DNA of 64,000 nucleotides. It comes from Streptomyces sp. YPW6 (GTDB taxonomy: Bacteria; Actinomycetota; Actinomycetes; Streptomycetales; Streptomycetaceae). Shown here one piece after another: positions 25,582-35,451 of the stretch. A program made the translations under genes and the position numbers. Each line of letters begins with the position of its first letter. Position 1 is the first letter of the stretch. The notes beneath the pieces were generated by a model. The model was given only the letters and a program-made list of their open reading frames with translations. It had not been told where the DNA came from and did not search any database. The DNA lies in assembly GCF_018866325.1 (NCBI RefSeq), contig NZ_CP076457.1:4995001-5059000 (forward strand), read 5' to 3'.

Positions 25582-26334
25582 ATGAAGCTCACCGTCGTCG
25601 GCTGCTCCGGCTCGTTCCCCTCCAAGGGTTCGGCATGCTCGAGCTACCTCGTAGAGGCCGACGGCTTCCGGCTGCTCCTCGACATGGGCAACGGCGCCCT
25701 CGGCGAGCTGCAGCGCCACGTCGGTCTCTACGACCTCGACGCGATCTTCCTCAGCCACCTGCACGCCGACCACTGCATCGACATGTGCGCCTACTTCGTC
25801 GTGCGCTACTACCCCCACGGCGGCGGCCGCCCCCGGCCCCTCCCGGTCTACGGCCCCGAGGGCACCGAGCAGCGGCTGACCGCGGCCCACGGAGACACCC
25901 CCTCGGACCGGGCGATGAGCGAGGTCTTCGACTTCCACACCCTCAAGCCGGGGTCCTTCGAGATCGGCCCGTTCTCGGTCCGTACGGAGAAGCTCCGCCA
26001 CCCCGTCGACACCTTCGGCATCCGGGTCGAGCACGGCGGCTCCTCACTCGCCTACTCCGGTGACACGGGGACCTGCGACGCGCTGGAGGAGCTGGCCCGG
26101 GACGTGGACCTCTTCCTCTGCGAGGCGTCCTTCGTCGACGGCAAGGAGGACATCCCCGACCTGCACCTCAACGGCCGCGAGGCCGGCGAGGCGGCGGCCC
26201 GCGCCGGAGCGCGCCGGCTCGTCCTCACCCACATCCCGCCGTGGACCGACGCCGACCGCAACGCCGCCGACGCCCGTGCGGCCTACCCGGGCCCGGTGGA
26301 GCTGGCCGTACCGGGAGCGGTGTACGAGATCTGA
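25582..26334 (+). CDS. MBL-fold metallo-hydrolase (RNase Z/phosphodiesterase-like)
   Basis: 250 aa. The metal-binding motif HLHADHCID is at residues 60-68, and further ligands are in SGDTG and near the C-terminal THIPPW. The opening MKLTVVGCSGSFPSKGSACSS is typical of the small RNase Z/cyclic-phosphodiesterase-like group. The substrate is unknown; length is below that of true tRNase Z enzymes. GGAGG lies 10 bases before the ATG. It is convergent with nagE2, separated by a bidirectional terminator. Confidence 0.9.
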   Translation: MKLTVVGCSGSFPSKGSACSSYLVEADGFRLLLDMGNGALGELQRHVGLYDLDAIFLSHLHADHCIDMCAYFVVRYYPHGGGRPRPLPVYGPEGTEQRLTAAHGDTPSDRAMSEVFDFHTLKPGSFEIGPFSVRTEKLRHPVDTFGIRVEHGGSSLAYSGDTGTCDALEELARDVDLFLCEASFVDGKEDIPDLHLNGREAGEAAARAGARRLVLTHIPPWTDADRNAADARAAYPGPVELAVPGAVYEI

Positions 26335-26340
26335 GCGCGC

Positions 26341-26387
26341 CTGCGACGAGACCCCCCGCCTCCAGGAGGCGGGGGGTCTCGTCGCAG
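26341..26387. terminator. Bidirectional terminator between the MBL gene and nagE2
   Basis: Positions 26341-26362 pair without mismatch with 26366-26387, a 22-bp stem closed by three bases. It serves both convergent genes. Confidence 0.9.
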
Positions 26388-26402
26388 GGGCCTGCGGGCG
26401 GG

Positions 26403-27668
<1,266 letters not shown>

Positions 27669-27750
27669 CAACTTCCTCCATGGGACACGGTGCCGCCCGG
27701 GACGTTGATGCGGGGAGGCGGCGACTCGGCAGACCCTGCGGCAGAGCGCC

Positions 27751-27782
27751 GTGGTCTGGACCACTCAGTGGTGTAGACCAGT
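27751..27782. promoter_or_regulatory. Two DasR (dre) operators before nagE2
   Basis: gtggtctggaccact (27751-27765) and agtggtgtagaccagt (27767-27782) both match the dre consensus ACTGGTCTAGACCAGT. They stand side by side one base apart. DasR is the GntR-type repressor of GlcNAc uptake genes. Confidence 0.88.
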
Positions 27783-27929
27783 TTTAGCACGGTGAGGGTT
27801 AGATAAGGAACCTTCAATTCCCATCTCATTCGCAGTAGCAGACTCGGCACGTTCGGTGACATGCCGAAGGCCCCCGGACCGGGCGGTCCGAGGGCCTTCT
27901 TCAGCCGGGGTCAAGGCCCCGCTGTGCTG

Positions 27930-29189
27930 CTACTTCGTCAGATCCTTCTCGATCTCCCGCTCGATCTCCTCGGGCTCGCGCCCCGGTGTCTTGAGGTCGA
28001 ACTTGGTGATCGCGAAGCGGAAGATCACGTAGTAGACCACGGCGAAGCACGCGCCGATCGGGATGATCAGCCAGGGTTTCGTATCCAGATGCCAGTTGAC
28101 GACGTAGTCGATCAGCCCGGCCGAGAAGCTGAACCCCGCATGCACCCCCAGCAGCCAGGTGATGCCCATGGAGGCCCCGGTGAGCACCGCGTGCACGCCG
28201 TACAGCAGCGGCGCGACGAACATGAACGAGAACTCGATCGGCTCGGTCACGCCCGTGACGAACGAGGTCAGCGCCACCGAGACCATCAGGCCCCCGACCT
28301 CCTTGCGGCGCTCGGGCCGCGCGCAGTGCGTGATCGCCAGGGCCGCGGCCGGCAGGCCGAACATCATGATCGGGAAGAAGCCCGAGGTGAACTGGCCGGC
28401 CGACGGGTCCTGGGCGAAGAAGCGGGAGATGTCGCCCTGGACGGTCTGGCCGTCCGTCCCGGTGTACTCGCCCGCCTGGAACCAGAAGAACGTGTTCAGG
28501 AACTGGTGCATGCCGATCGGGATCAGCAGCCGGTTCGCGAAGCCGAAGATCGCCGCACCCCACGAACCGAGGTCGATCAGCTGCTTGGAGAACCAGGTCA
28601 GCCCGTCGCCCACCGGCTGCCACAGGAGCCCGAACAGGACGCCGAGGACCACGCAGAGGAACGCCATCAGGATCGGCACCAGGCGGCGCCCGTTGAAGAA
28701 GCCCAGCCAGTCCACCAGCTTGGTCCGGTGGTAGCGCTGCCAGACGACGGCGGTCAGCAGGCCGATCAGGATGCCGCCGAGCACGCCCGGGTTCTGCGGC
28801 TCGCCGTCCGGCAGCTCGTCCGTCACGGTGCCGTCGATGGGGAAGGCGGTCAGCACCCCCCGGTAGACGAGGAAACCGACGACCGCCGCCAGCGCGGTGG
28901 ACCCGTCCGCCTTCTTCGCGAAACCGATGGCCACGCCGATGCAGAACAGCAGGGGCAGGCCGAGTTCGCCGTCGAGAATCGCGCCGCCGCCGTTGAGCAG
29001 GAGCTTCGACGTCTTGTCCCAGAAGGCGCCGTGCAGGTAGGAGCCGAACAGGTTGCCGAGGCTGACGAGCAGGCCGGCGGCGGGGAGGACGGCCACGGGG
29101 AGCTGGAGACTGCGTCCGACCTTCTGGAGGCCCTGAACCGGTCCGTTCCACCATTTCTGCTGCGGTGCCGCAGCGGCGTTCGAACTCAT
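27930..29189 (-). CDS. nagE1: PTS transporter subunit IIC (NagE1-like)
   Basis: 419 aa, a paralogue of the neighbouring IIC gene along its length (VGRSLQLPVAVLPAAGLLVSLG, GVTEPIEFSFMFVAPLLYGVHAVLTG). The start ATG at 29189 has GGGAGGACG upstream. It is transcribed away from the EIIB gene nagF across a gap with one dre site. The tandem pair of IIC genes plus one IIB matches what I remember of the S. coelicolor nagE2-nagE1-nagF locus. The sugar is inferred to be GlcNAc. Confidence 0.9.
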   Translation of the reverse strand: MSSNAAAAPQQKWWNGPVQGLQKVGRSLQLPVAVLPAAGLLVSLGNLFGSYLHGAFWDKTSKLLLNGGGAILDGELGLPLLFCIGVAIGFAKKADGSTALAAVVGFLVYRGVLTAFPIDGTVTDELPDGEPQNPGVLGGILIGLLTAVVWQRYHRTKLVDWLGFFNGRRLVPILMAFLCVVLGVLFGLLWQPVGDGLTWFSKQLIDLGSWGAAIFGFANRLLIPIGMHQFLNTFFWFQAGEYTGTDGQTVQGDISRFFAQDPSAGQFTSGFFPIMMFGLPAAALAITHCARPERRKEVGGLMVSVALTSFVTGVTEPIEFSFMFVAPLLYGVHAVLTGASMGITWLLGVHAGFSFSAGLIDYVVNWHLDTKPWLIIPIGACFAVVYYVIFRFAITKFDLKTPGREPEEIEREIEKDLTK

Positions 29190-29231
29190 GGGCGTCCTCC
29201 CGGAACACTTCGCGTTTGGCGGGCGTTGCAA

Positions 29232-29247
29232 ACTGGTGTAGACCAGT
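29232..29247. promoter_or_regulatory. DasR (dre) operator between nagE1 and nagF
   Basis: actggtgtagaccagt is an almost perfect 16-bp dre palindrome, placed 43 bases before the nagE1 start and 162 before nagF, so it can act on both directions. Confidence 0.92.
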
Positions 29248-29409
29248 TGCGTCACGGTTCGGGCCCCGCCCCTGAAGGCAGGGGACCGGTGATCGTCATC
29301 TTTCGGGATCGCCCGGTTACCCGCCCGCGAAGTTGGGCCAACCGTGCGTTACCGTGACGAAACGGACCCGCAGCGGGCGGCCGTCTGCGCGTGAAACAGG
29401 GAGAAGGAC

Positions 29410-29643
29410 ATGGCCACCAAGGCTGAGAAGATCGTCGCCGGGCTCGGCGGCATCGACAACATCGACGAGATCGAAGGCTGCATCACCCGCCTCCGCACCG
29501 AGGTCCACGACCCCGAGAAGGTCGACGAAGCCGCGCTCAAGGCCGCCGGCGCCCACGGCGTCGTCAAGATGGGCACCGCGATCCAGGTCGTCATCGGCAC
29601 CGACGCGGACCCCATCGCCGCCGACATCGAAGACATGATGTGA
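29410..29643 (+). CDS. nagF: PTS glucose/N-acetylglucosamine EIIB protein
   Basis: 77 aa, the free-standing EIIB domain. The phosphorylated cysteine is Cys24 in IEGCITRLR, and VVKMGTAIQVVIG follows as expected. It passes phosphate from EIIA (Crr) to the incoming sugar at NagE1/NagE2. AGGGAGAAGG stands before the ATG. Confidence 0.95.
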   Translation: MATKAEKIVAGLGGIDNIDEIEGCITRLRTEVHDPEKVDEAALKAAGAHGVVKMGTAIQVVIGTDADPIAADIEDMM

Positions 29644-29696
29644 CCGGCTGACCCCCGCCGGACCCCGCGGCCACGCCTCCACGAGGCGCCCGCACC

Positions 29697-29737
29697 CGCA
29701 GGCCCCGTACCCCCACCGCAGGCGGACGGGGCCTGCG
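29697..29737 (+). terminator. Hairpin after nagF
   Basis: A 12-bp perfect stem: cgcaggccccgt region 29697-29708 pairs with acggggcctgcg 29726-29737. Confidence 0.7.
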
Positions 29738-29783
29738 CCACACCCGAACGGAGCCACCCCCGCCAACGGATAAAGTCGGGCCC

Positions 29784-30521
29784 ATGTCTCGCATCGACGG
29801 CCGCACCCCCGAACAGCTCCGCCCCGTCACCATCGAACGCGGCTGGAGCAAGCACGCCGAAGGCTCCGTCCTCATCTCCTTCGGCGACACCAGAGTCCTC
29901 TGCACCGCCTCCGTCACCGAAGGCGTCCCGCGCTGGCGCAAGGGCAGCGGCGAAGGCTGGGTCACCGCCGAATACTCCATGCTGCCCCGCTCCACCAACA
30001 CCCGCGGCGACCGCGAAGCCGTACGCGGCAAGATCGGCGGCCGCACCCACGAGATCAGCCGCCTCATCGGCCGCTCCCTGCGCGCCGTCATCGACTACAA
30101 GGCCCTCGGCGAGAACACCGTCGTCCTGGACTGCGACGTCCTCCAGGCCGACGGAGGCACCCGCACCGCCGCCATCACCGGCGCCTACGTCGCCCTCGCC
30201 GACGCCGTCGCCTGGGCCCAGGGCAAGAAGATCGTCAAGGCCGGACGCAAGCCGCTCACCGACACCGTCGCCGCCATCAGCGTCGGCATCGTCGACGGCG
30301 CCCCGCTGCTCGACCTCTGCTACGAGGAGGACGTCCGGGCCGAGACCGACATGAACGTCGTCTGCACCGGCGACGGCCGCTTCGTCGAAGTCCAGGGCAC
30401 CGCCGAAGGCACCCCCTTCGACCGCAAGGAGCTGGGCTCCCTCCTCGACCTGGCCACCGCGGGCTGCGTCGACCTCGCCGCAGTCCAGCGCGACGCACTC
30501 GCCACCTCGCTCAACGTGTAG
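29784..30521 (+). CDS. rph: Ribonuclease PH
   Basis: 245 aa, full length. It trims tRNA 3' ends using phosphate. Family blocks: MSRIDGRTPEQLRPVTIERG, EGSVLISFGDTRVLCTASV, GWVTAEYSMLPRSTNTR, GENTVVLDCDVLQADGGTRTAAITGA and DLCYEEDVRAETDMNVV. It lies upstream of the lipoprotein and rdgB genes on the same strand; rph-rdgB is a common actinobacterial pair. Confidence 0.97.
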   Translation: MSRIDGRTPEQLRPVTIERGWSKHAEGSVLISFGDTRVLCTASVTEGVPRWRKGSGEGWVTAEYSMLPRSTNTRGDREAVRGKIGGRTHEISRLIGRSLRAVIDYKALGENTVVLDCDVLQADGGTRTAAITGAYVALADAVAWAQGKKIVKAGRKPLTDTVAAISVGIVDGAPLLDLCYEEDVRAETDMNVVCTGDGRFVEVQGTAEGTPFDRKELGSLLDLATAGCVDLAAVQRDALATSLNV

Positions 30522-30645
30522 CGACTCGCCCTCCCCGGGTAAAGAAGCAACCAAATACGCACCACAGAGCGTCGTTACGGATACGGACGCACGGGTCGAA
30601 CCGTGCGTCCGTCCACGTACCGACCCCCGGGGAGGGACCCGCACC

Positions 30646-31035
30646 ATGGCATCGCGCCGCCACCGACGTATCGCACTCGCCACCGCCGCCACCCTGCTGA
30701 CCCTGACCACGGCAGCGGGCTGCGCCGGCCTCGACAAGGCGCTCGACTGCGTCCGCACCGCCGACGCCATCGCCACCAGCGTCAACAACCTCCAGCAGGC
30801 CGTCTCCAACGCCTCCGACGACATCACCCAGGCCTCCGAGTCCCTGGACGAGATCGACCGCGAGCTCAAGGCGCTCGACGACACCACGGACAACGCCGAC
30901 CTCTCCAAGGCCGTGGACGACCTCCAGCAGGGCGTCTCCCAGGTCCGCACGTCCATCGAGGCGGGCGACGCCACCCCCGACATCACCCCGGTGACGGACG
31001 CGGCGACGGAGATCGGCAAGGTCTGCAGCCCGTAA
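30646..31035 (+). CDS. Hypothetical lipoprotein with helical coiled-coil body
   Basis: 129 aa. Signal peptide with lipobox TAAGC (Cys26) after ALATAATLLTLTTAAG. The mature part is a long helix with heptad-like spacing (SVNNLQQAVSNASDDITQA, LDEIDRELKALDD). Two further Cys residues (34 and 127) could form a disulfide. No function known; it sits between rph and rdgB in many streptomycetes, as I recall. Confidence 0.82.
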   Translation: MASRRHRRIALATAATLLTLTTAAGCAGLDKALDCVRTADAIATSVNNLQQAVSNASDDITQASESLDEIDRELKALDDTTDNADLSKAVDDLQQGVSQVRTSIEAGDATPDITPVTDAATEIGKVCSP

Positions 31036-31116
31036 GGCCACCGGCACAAGAAGGGCGAAGGGGAGGGGCCGGGCCGGCCGAAGCATCCGACGTGCCGGCC
31101 CGGCGATAATCCCCCC

Positions 31117-31719
31117 ATGAAGCGCCTGATCCTCGCCACCCGCAACGCCGGGAAAATCACCGAACTCCACGCCATCCTCGCCGACGCGGGACTCGACCTC
31201 GACCTCGTCGGCGCGGACGCGTACCCCGACATCCCCGACGTCAAGGAAACCGGCGTCACCTTCGCCGAGAACGCGCTCCTCAAGGCCCACGCCCTGGCCC
31301 GGGCCACGGGCCTGCCCGCCGTGGCCGACGACTCCGGCCTCTGCGTGGACGTCCTCGGCGGCGCCCCCGGCATCTTCTCGGCCCGCTGGTCCGGCACCCA
31401 CGGCGACGACCGGGCCAACCTGAACCTGCTCCTGGCCCAGCTCGGCGACATCGACACCCCGCACCGGGGCGCCTACTTCGCCTGCGCCGCCGCCCTGGCC
31501 CTCCCCGACGGCACGGAACGCGTGGTCGAGGGCCGCCTGAACGGCATCCTCCGCCACACCCCGTCCGGCACGAACGGCTTCGGCTACGACCCGATCCTCC
31601 AGCCGGAGGGCGAGCGGCGCACCTGCGCGGAACTGACCCCGGCGGAGAAGAACGCGATCAGCCACCGCGGGAAGGCGTTCCGGGCGTTGGCGCCGGTGGT
31701 GGGGGAGTTGGTGGGCTGA
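31117..31719 (+). CDS. rdgB: XTP/dITP diphosphatase (RdgB/HAM1)
   Basis: 200 aa. It removes non-canonical purine nucleotides such as ITP and XTP. The N-terminal LILATRNAGKITELHAIL, VADDSGLCVDVLGGAPGIFSARW (with the catalytic Asp pair) and GTNGFGYDPIL are all present, and AISHRGKAFRAL closes the protein. Start ATG at 31117. A hairpin at 31739-31772 separates it from the convergent tRNA gene. Confidence 0.96.
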   Translation: MKRLILATRNAGKITELHAILADAGLDLDLVGADAYPDIPDVKETGVTFAENALLKAHALARATGLPAVADDSGLCVDVLGGAPGIFSARWSGTHGDDRANLNLLLAQLGDIDTPHRGAYFACAAALALPDGTERVVEGRLNGILRHTPSGTNGFGYDPILQPEGERRTCAELTPAEKNAISHRGKAFRALAPVVGELVG

Positions 31720-31738
31720 GGAGGCCGACGACGTGAAA

Positions 31739-31772
31739 CGGCCTGCGCATCAGTGCACCGATGCGCAGGCCG
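31739..31772. terminator. Hairpin between rdgB and tRNA-Leu
   Basis: A 13-bp perfect stem (31739-31751 with 31760-31772, 8-base loop) followed by ttctc. It lies 19 bases after the rdgB stop and 7 bases from the tRNA 3' end on the other strand. Confidence 0.8.
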
Positions 31773-31779
31773 TTCTCGG

Positions 31780-31864
31780 TGCGGCGGAAGGGATTCGAAC
31801 CCTCAAGCCGTTTCACGGGCCACAGATCCTAAGTCTGCTGTGTCGCCAGTTGCACCACCGCCGC
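31780..31864 (-). tRNA. tRNA-Leu (anticodon TAG, reads CUA)
   Basis: On the minus strand the acceptor arms GCGGCGG and CCGCCGC pair fully, with discriminator A. The anticodon stem CAGA/TCTG encloses the loop CTTAGGA, anticodon TAG. A long variable arm (CCGTGAAACGG) shows a class II tRNA, and GGTTCGAATCC is the T-loop. CCA is not encoded. CUA is a rare codon in such high-GC genomes. Confidence 0.96.
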
Positions 31865-32132
31865 CAGACGCATGTCATCGTACCGGGCGGGTCGCGGAGG
31901 TGATGGGCGACTTTCGTTCCTGGGCGAGGGTGCGTCCTTCCGCCTCGGCGCCCGGTGCTGACGACGGCGTGGTGACGCGGGCACAACCGCCGAAGACTCT
32001 CGGCGCGGCCATCGCTCTCGTCTCCGGCGATCTGCCGCTCCAACAGGGGCCGTTGAGGTCCGCTGCCACGAATCGTTTATCGGACAGTCTCGCCCGAATT
32101 CCGGCGAGGACGGCGAAGGAGCCCCTGGCGCA

Positions 32133-32179
32133 GGTGAACGGCCCGTACCGCCCACGTCGGGCGGTACGGGCCGTTCACC
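32133..32179 (-). terminator. 21-bp perfect stem terminator after the MHS transporter
   Basis: 32133-32153 pairs without mismatch with 32159-32179 (5-base loop), 28 bases beyond the stop codon of the minus-strand transporter. The stretch 31865-32132 between tRNA and hairpin shows no gene. Confidence 0.88.
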
Positions 32180-32206
32180 GAGGAAGGGGGCCCGGACGGG
32201 GCAAGG

Positions 32207-33703
32207 TCAGAACTTCGGTTCCGGGGCCTGTGCCTGGACCAGTTCCGCCGCCTCCTCGTCCGTCTCCACCGACGGCGGGGAGCCGATCAGCGGCTTCTGG
32301 GCGGTCTCCTTCATGCAGGCCACCGCGATCACGCCGATCAGGGCCGCCGCCATCGCGTAGTACGCCGGCATCAGGTTGGAGCCCGTCCAGCTGATCAGGG
32401 CCGTGATCACCAGCGGTGTCGTGCCGCCGAAGAGCGACGCCGAGAGGTTGTAGCCGACCGACAGGGACCCGTAGCGCACGTGGGTCGGGAACAGTGCCGG
32501 CAGCGCCGCCGACATCGTGCCGAGCATGCAGACCAGCGAGAGGCCCAGCAGCAGCATGCCGATCGTGATCGGGAGGATGCCGTCGATCCGGATGAGGAGG
32601 AAGGAGGGCAGGGAGAGGAAGAGGAAGCCCAGCATGCCGGTCATCAGCAGCGGTTTGCGGCCGAAGCGGTCGGAGAGCTTGCCGATCTGGGCGATGATCG
32701 TCATCAGGAACACCATCACCGCCAGCAGGATCAGCAGCCCGTGCGTCTCGCTGTAGCCCAGCTCGTCGGAGAGGTACGTCGGCATGTACGACAGCAGCAT
32801 GTAGTCGGTGATGTTGTACGCGCCGACCAGGCAGATGCAGAGGATCAGGGTCGGCCAGTACTGCCGGAAGATCTTCGCCAGGTCGCCCTTGGCCGTGGCC
32901 TCGACGCCGTCGGCCGCCTCCGTCGCGTGCGCGGTGCCGCCCTCCAGCTTCTGGAAGGCCGGGGTCTCGTCGAGCTTCAGTCGCAGGTAGAGGCCGACCA
33001 GGCCCAGCGGGCCCGCGACGAGGAACGGGATCCTCCACCCCCAGGCCTCCATCTGGGCGTCGCTCAGCAGGGCGTACAGGGCCGTGACGAGGCCCGCCGC
33101 GCCGACGTAGCCGGCCAGGGTGCCGAACTCCAGGAAGCTGCCGAAGAAGCCGCGCCGTTTGTCGGGGGCGTACTCGGCGATGAACGTCGAGGCGCCGCCG
33201 TACTCACCGCCGGTCGAGAAGCCCTGGAGCATCCGGAAGAAGATCAGCAGGACCGCGGCCCACACGCCGATCGTGTCGTGCGAGGGGATCAGGCCGATCG
33301 CGAACGTGCCGACCGCCATCAGGATCATCGTCAGTGCGAGGACCTTCTTGCGGCCGAGCTTGTCTCCCATCGGGCCGAAGAACATCCCGCCGAGCGGGCG
33401 TACGAGGAAGGCCACCGCGAAGGTCGCGAAGGAGGACAGCAGCTGGGTGGTGTCGTTGCCGGACGGGAAGAACACGTGTCCGATCGTCACGGCCAGGTAG
33501 GAGTAGATCCCGAAGTCGAACCACTCCATGGCGTTGCCCAGCGAGGCCGCCTTCACGGCACGCTTCACCGCGGCGTCGTCCGTGACCGTGATGTCCGTCC
33601 GGCGCAGCCGCGGATTCTGGCGCTTCCGGATGGCCCGGAAGAGCGCGGGGTGGCGTTTGACCGCTGCTGGGTCGGCCGCCTGGTGGGGGTCGGGGGCCGC
33701 CAT
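32207..33703 (-). CDS. MFS transporter, metabolite:H+ symporter (MHS/ProP-like)
   Basis: 498 aa with 12 membrane helices. The MHS signature is clear: AASLGNAMEWFDFGIYSYLA in helix 1, GDKLGRKKVLALTMILMAVGTFAIGLIP, and MLQGFSTGGEYGGASTFIAEY with the R-x3-GxSxGGE motif. This group includes ProP and other osmolyte or organic acid importers. The ATG at 33703, preceded by aggaaagg, gives MAAPDPHQAADP. The C-terminal tail (ETDEEAAELVQAQAPEPKF) is acidic and not the ProP-type coiled coil, so osmosensing is uncertain. Confidence 0.92.
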   Translation of the reverse strand: MAAPDPHQAADPAAVKRHPALFRAIRKRQNPRLRRTDITVTDDAAVKRAVKAASLGNAMEWFDFGIYSYLAVTIGHVFFPSGNDTTQLLSSFATFAVAFLVRPLGGMFFGPMGDKLGRKKVLALTMILMAVGTFAIGLIPSHDTIGVWAAVLLIFFRMLQGFSTGGEYGGASTFIAEYAPDKRRGFFGSFLEFGTLAGYVGAAGLVTALYALLSDAQMEAWGWRIPFLVAGPLGLVGLYLRLKLDETPAFQKLEGGTAHATEAADGVEATAKGDLAKIFRQYWPTLILCICLVGAYNITDYMLLSYMPTYLSDELGYSETHGLLILLAVMVFLMTIIAQIGKLSDRFGRKPLLMTGMLGFLFLSLPSFLLIRIDGILPITIGMLLLGLSLVCMLGTMSAALPALFPTHVRYGSLSVGYNLSASLFGGTTPLVITALISWTGSNLMPAYYAMAAALIGVIAVACMKETAQKPLIGSPPSVETDEEAAELVQAQAPEPKF

Positions 33704-33795
33704 GGCCGGGGTCCTTTCCTCGAAGGGTGTTCCAGGAAAGGCTTCTGCGCGGAGTTGACGGCCGCAAACCGACTTCATGGGTCGATGCGATCTCC

Positions 33796-33860
33796 CTCAC
33801 ACGATCTCGACATCCCGGGGCGTGTTCCGCTGTCGGAGCGGGGTGCCGGGATCGTGTGAG
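33796..33860 (-). terminator. Bulged hairpin downstream of bcp
   Basis: ctcacacgat (33796-33805) pairs with atcgtgtgag (33851-33860), and cccgg (33814-33818) with ccggg (33846-33850), with an 8-base bulge on one side and a further small inner hairpin. It begins 26 bases beyond the bcp stop. Confidence 0.65.
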
Positions 33861-33885
33861 GGGACGGGTCCCGCTCGGGGGACCG

Positions 33886-34353
33886 TCAGATGCCCAGGTC
33901 CCTGATGATCTTCGCCACGTGGCCGGTGGCCTTGACGTTGTAGAACGCGTGTTCGACCTTGCCGTCCTCGTCGACGACGACGGTGGAACGGATCACGCCC
34001 GTCACCACTTTGCCGTAGAGCTTCTTCTCGCCGAAGGCGCCGTACGCGGCCAAAGTTTCCTTGGCCGGGTCGCCCACCAGGGTGACCTTGAGGTTTTCCG
34101 TGTCGCGGAACTTCGCGAGCTTCTCCGGCTTGTCGGGGGACACGCCGATGACGTCGTACCCGGCGTTCGCCAGGAGGTCGAGGTTGTCCGTGAAGTCGCA
34201 GGCCTGCTTGGTGCATCCGGGGGTAAGAGCGGCCGGGTAGAAGTAGACGATGACCTTGCGGCCCTTGTGGTCCGCGAGCGACACCTCGTTGCCGTCGGCG
34301 TCGGGAAGGGTGAAGGCGGGAGCGGGGTCGCCGGGCTTCAGTCGCTCGCTCAT
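33886..34353 (-). CDS. bcp: Thioredoxin-dependent thiol peroxidase (bacterioferritin comigratory protein)
   Basis: 155 aa peroxiredoxin of the PrxQ class, reducing H2O2 and alkyl hydroperoxides. The peroxidatic Cys47 is in LTPGCTKQAC, and the resolving Cys52 five residues later is typical of PrxQ. The start ATG at 34353 has gaggag seven bases upstream. Canonical opening LKPGDPAPAFTLPDADG. It is divergent from the DUF3618 gene. Confidence 0.95.
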   Translation of the reverse strand: MSERLKPGDPAPAFTLPDADGNEVSLADHKGRKVIVYFYPAALTPGCTKQACDFTDNLDLLANAGYDVIGVSPDKPEKLAKFRDTENLKVTLVGDPAKETLAAYGAFGEKKLYGKVVTGVIRSTVVVDEDGKVEHAFYNVKATGHVAKIIRDLGI

Positions 34354-34496
34354 GTGGTTCTCCTCGGGTGGTGCGCGGGTCGGACGGGACCGAGGGTAAT
34401 AGGGGTGCCGCCGGGTGTGCGGAGGTTCGAGCTGACAGACTGTCGACGAAGGTTTCAGACGAAGGTTCAACGGACGACGACCACGGAGGCGGCGCA

Positions 34497-34817
34497 GTGT
34501 CGGATGCCAGGACCCCTGCGCAGATCGAGGCGGACATCATCAGCAGGCGGGAGCAGCTCGCTGTGGTGCTCGACGAGATCGGGGTGCGCGTACACCCGAA
34601 GACGATCATCGGAGATGCCAAGGCGAAGGCGGCCCAGACCGTGGACCGGACCGCCGGCCGTGCCTTCGTCGCGGTGAACCGCTCGGTGTCGGAGGTGAAG
34701 GACCGGTTCGTGGCGGAGGACGGCTCGCCGCGGCTTGAGCGGGTGATCCCCGCGGCGCTGGTCGTGGTCGGCGTGGTGGGGCTGCTGGCCGCGGCGAAGC
34801 GCCGCCGCCGCGCGTGA
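34497..34817 (+). CDS. DUF3618 domain-containing membrane protein
   Basis: 106 aa. The DUF3618 opening TPAQIEADIISRREQLAVVLDEIGVRVHPKTIIGDAKAKA is followed by an amphipathic helix and one C-terminal membrane helix (IPAALVVVGVVGLLAAAKRRRR). The GTG at 34497 with GGAGGCGG ten bases before it is the likely start. The function of this family is unknown. Confidence 0.88.
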   Translation: MSDARTPAQIEADIISRREQLAVVLDEIGVRVHPKTIIGDAKAKAAQTVDRTAGRAFVAVNRSVSEVKDRFVAEDGSPRLERVIPAALVVVGVVGLLAAAKRRRRA

Positions 34818-34866
34818 TCCGAACCCGGAGGCGTACGGTCCGGCCCGCGGCAGGTAGGTTGCGGGC

Positions 34867-35250
34867 GTGAGCGAGAACACCCCCGGGAACACCACCCCCG
34901 GCACCATCACCCCCGGCGCCCCGCACGACGACAAGCTGCCGATCCGGATGCTGCACGACCGTGTGCTCGTGCGGAACGACGCGTCCGAGGGCGAGCGGCG
35001 TTCCGGCGGGGGCATCCTGATCCCGGCGACGGCCGCGGTCGGCCGTCGGCTTGCCTGGGCCGTCGTCGTGGCGGTCGGGCAGAACGTGCGGACGGTGGAG
35101 CCCGGCGACCGGGTGCTGTACGACCCCGAGGACCGGGCCGAGGTCGAGGTGCGGGGCGTGGCGTACGTCCTGATGCGGGAGCGCGATCTGCACGCGGTGG
35201 CCGCCGACCGGTTCGAGGGGTCGGTGGATTCGACCGGGCTGTATCTGTAG
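34867..35250 (+). CDS. GroES-like co-chaperonin paralogue
   Basis: 127 aa. After a 25-residue Thr/Pro-rich extension comes a Cpn10 fold: PIRMLHDRVLVRNDASEGERRSGGGILIP, AVVVAVGQNVRTVEPGDRVLYDPE and YVLMRERDLHAVA. It is not the main GroES because no groEL is adjacent, the mobile loop differs (EGERRSGGGILIP) and the ends are extended. GTG start at 34867. Its partner and role are unknown. Confidence 0.87.
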   Translation: MSENTPGNTTPGTITPGAPHDDKLPIRMLHDRVLVRNDASEGERRSGGGILIPATAAVGRRLAWAVVVAVGQNVRTVEPGDRVLYDPEDRAEVEVRGVAYVLMRERDLHAVAADRFEGSVDSTGLYL

Positions 35251-35316
35251 GCCCCCCGCCTGTGGTTGTCCACCCCGGGTTTCCCGTCGGTGGTTTCCTG
35301 ACGATGGCCGTGAGGG

Positions 35317-35338
35317 CCTGGTGACCGGTGTCACCAGG
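35317..35338 (+). terminator. Intrinsic terminator after the GroES-like gene
   Basis: cctggtga (35317-35324) pairs with tcaccagg (35331-35338); a tcctttccgt tract follows. Confidence 0.7.
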
Positions 35339-35370
35339 TCCTTTCCGTATGTGTTGCTAGGGTGGAACCA

Positions 35371-35411
35371 CCCCGACGAGACGCGCCGTACCGGGTTGGC
35401 AAAGACGACGC
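35371..35411 (+). promoter_or_regulatory. Guanidine-III riboswitch
   Basis: The segment ccgacgagacgcgccgtacc followed by gggttggcaaagacgacgc closely follows the guanidine-III aptamer known from Thermobifida. The shared elements are the GACGAG strand, GCGCCGUACC, the GG run that forms the pseudoknot and AAGACG-GC. It ends 40 bases before the start of a Gdx-type exporter gene, the expected target. Guanidinium binding in this class exposes the ribosome binding site. I know the consensus from memory; a covariance search would settle it. Confidence 0.87.
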
Positions 35412-35451
35412 ACCCGTGAAGTGGTCCGTGTGTGTCGTCGGAGGTTCTGTC

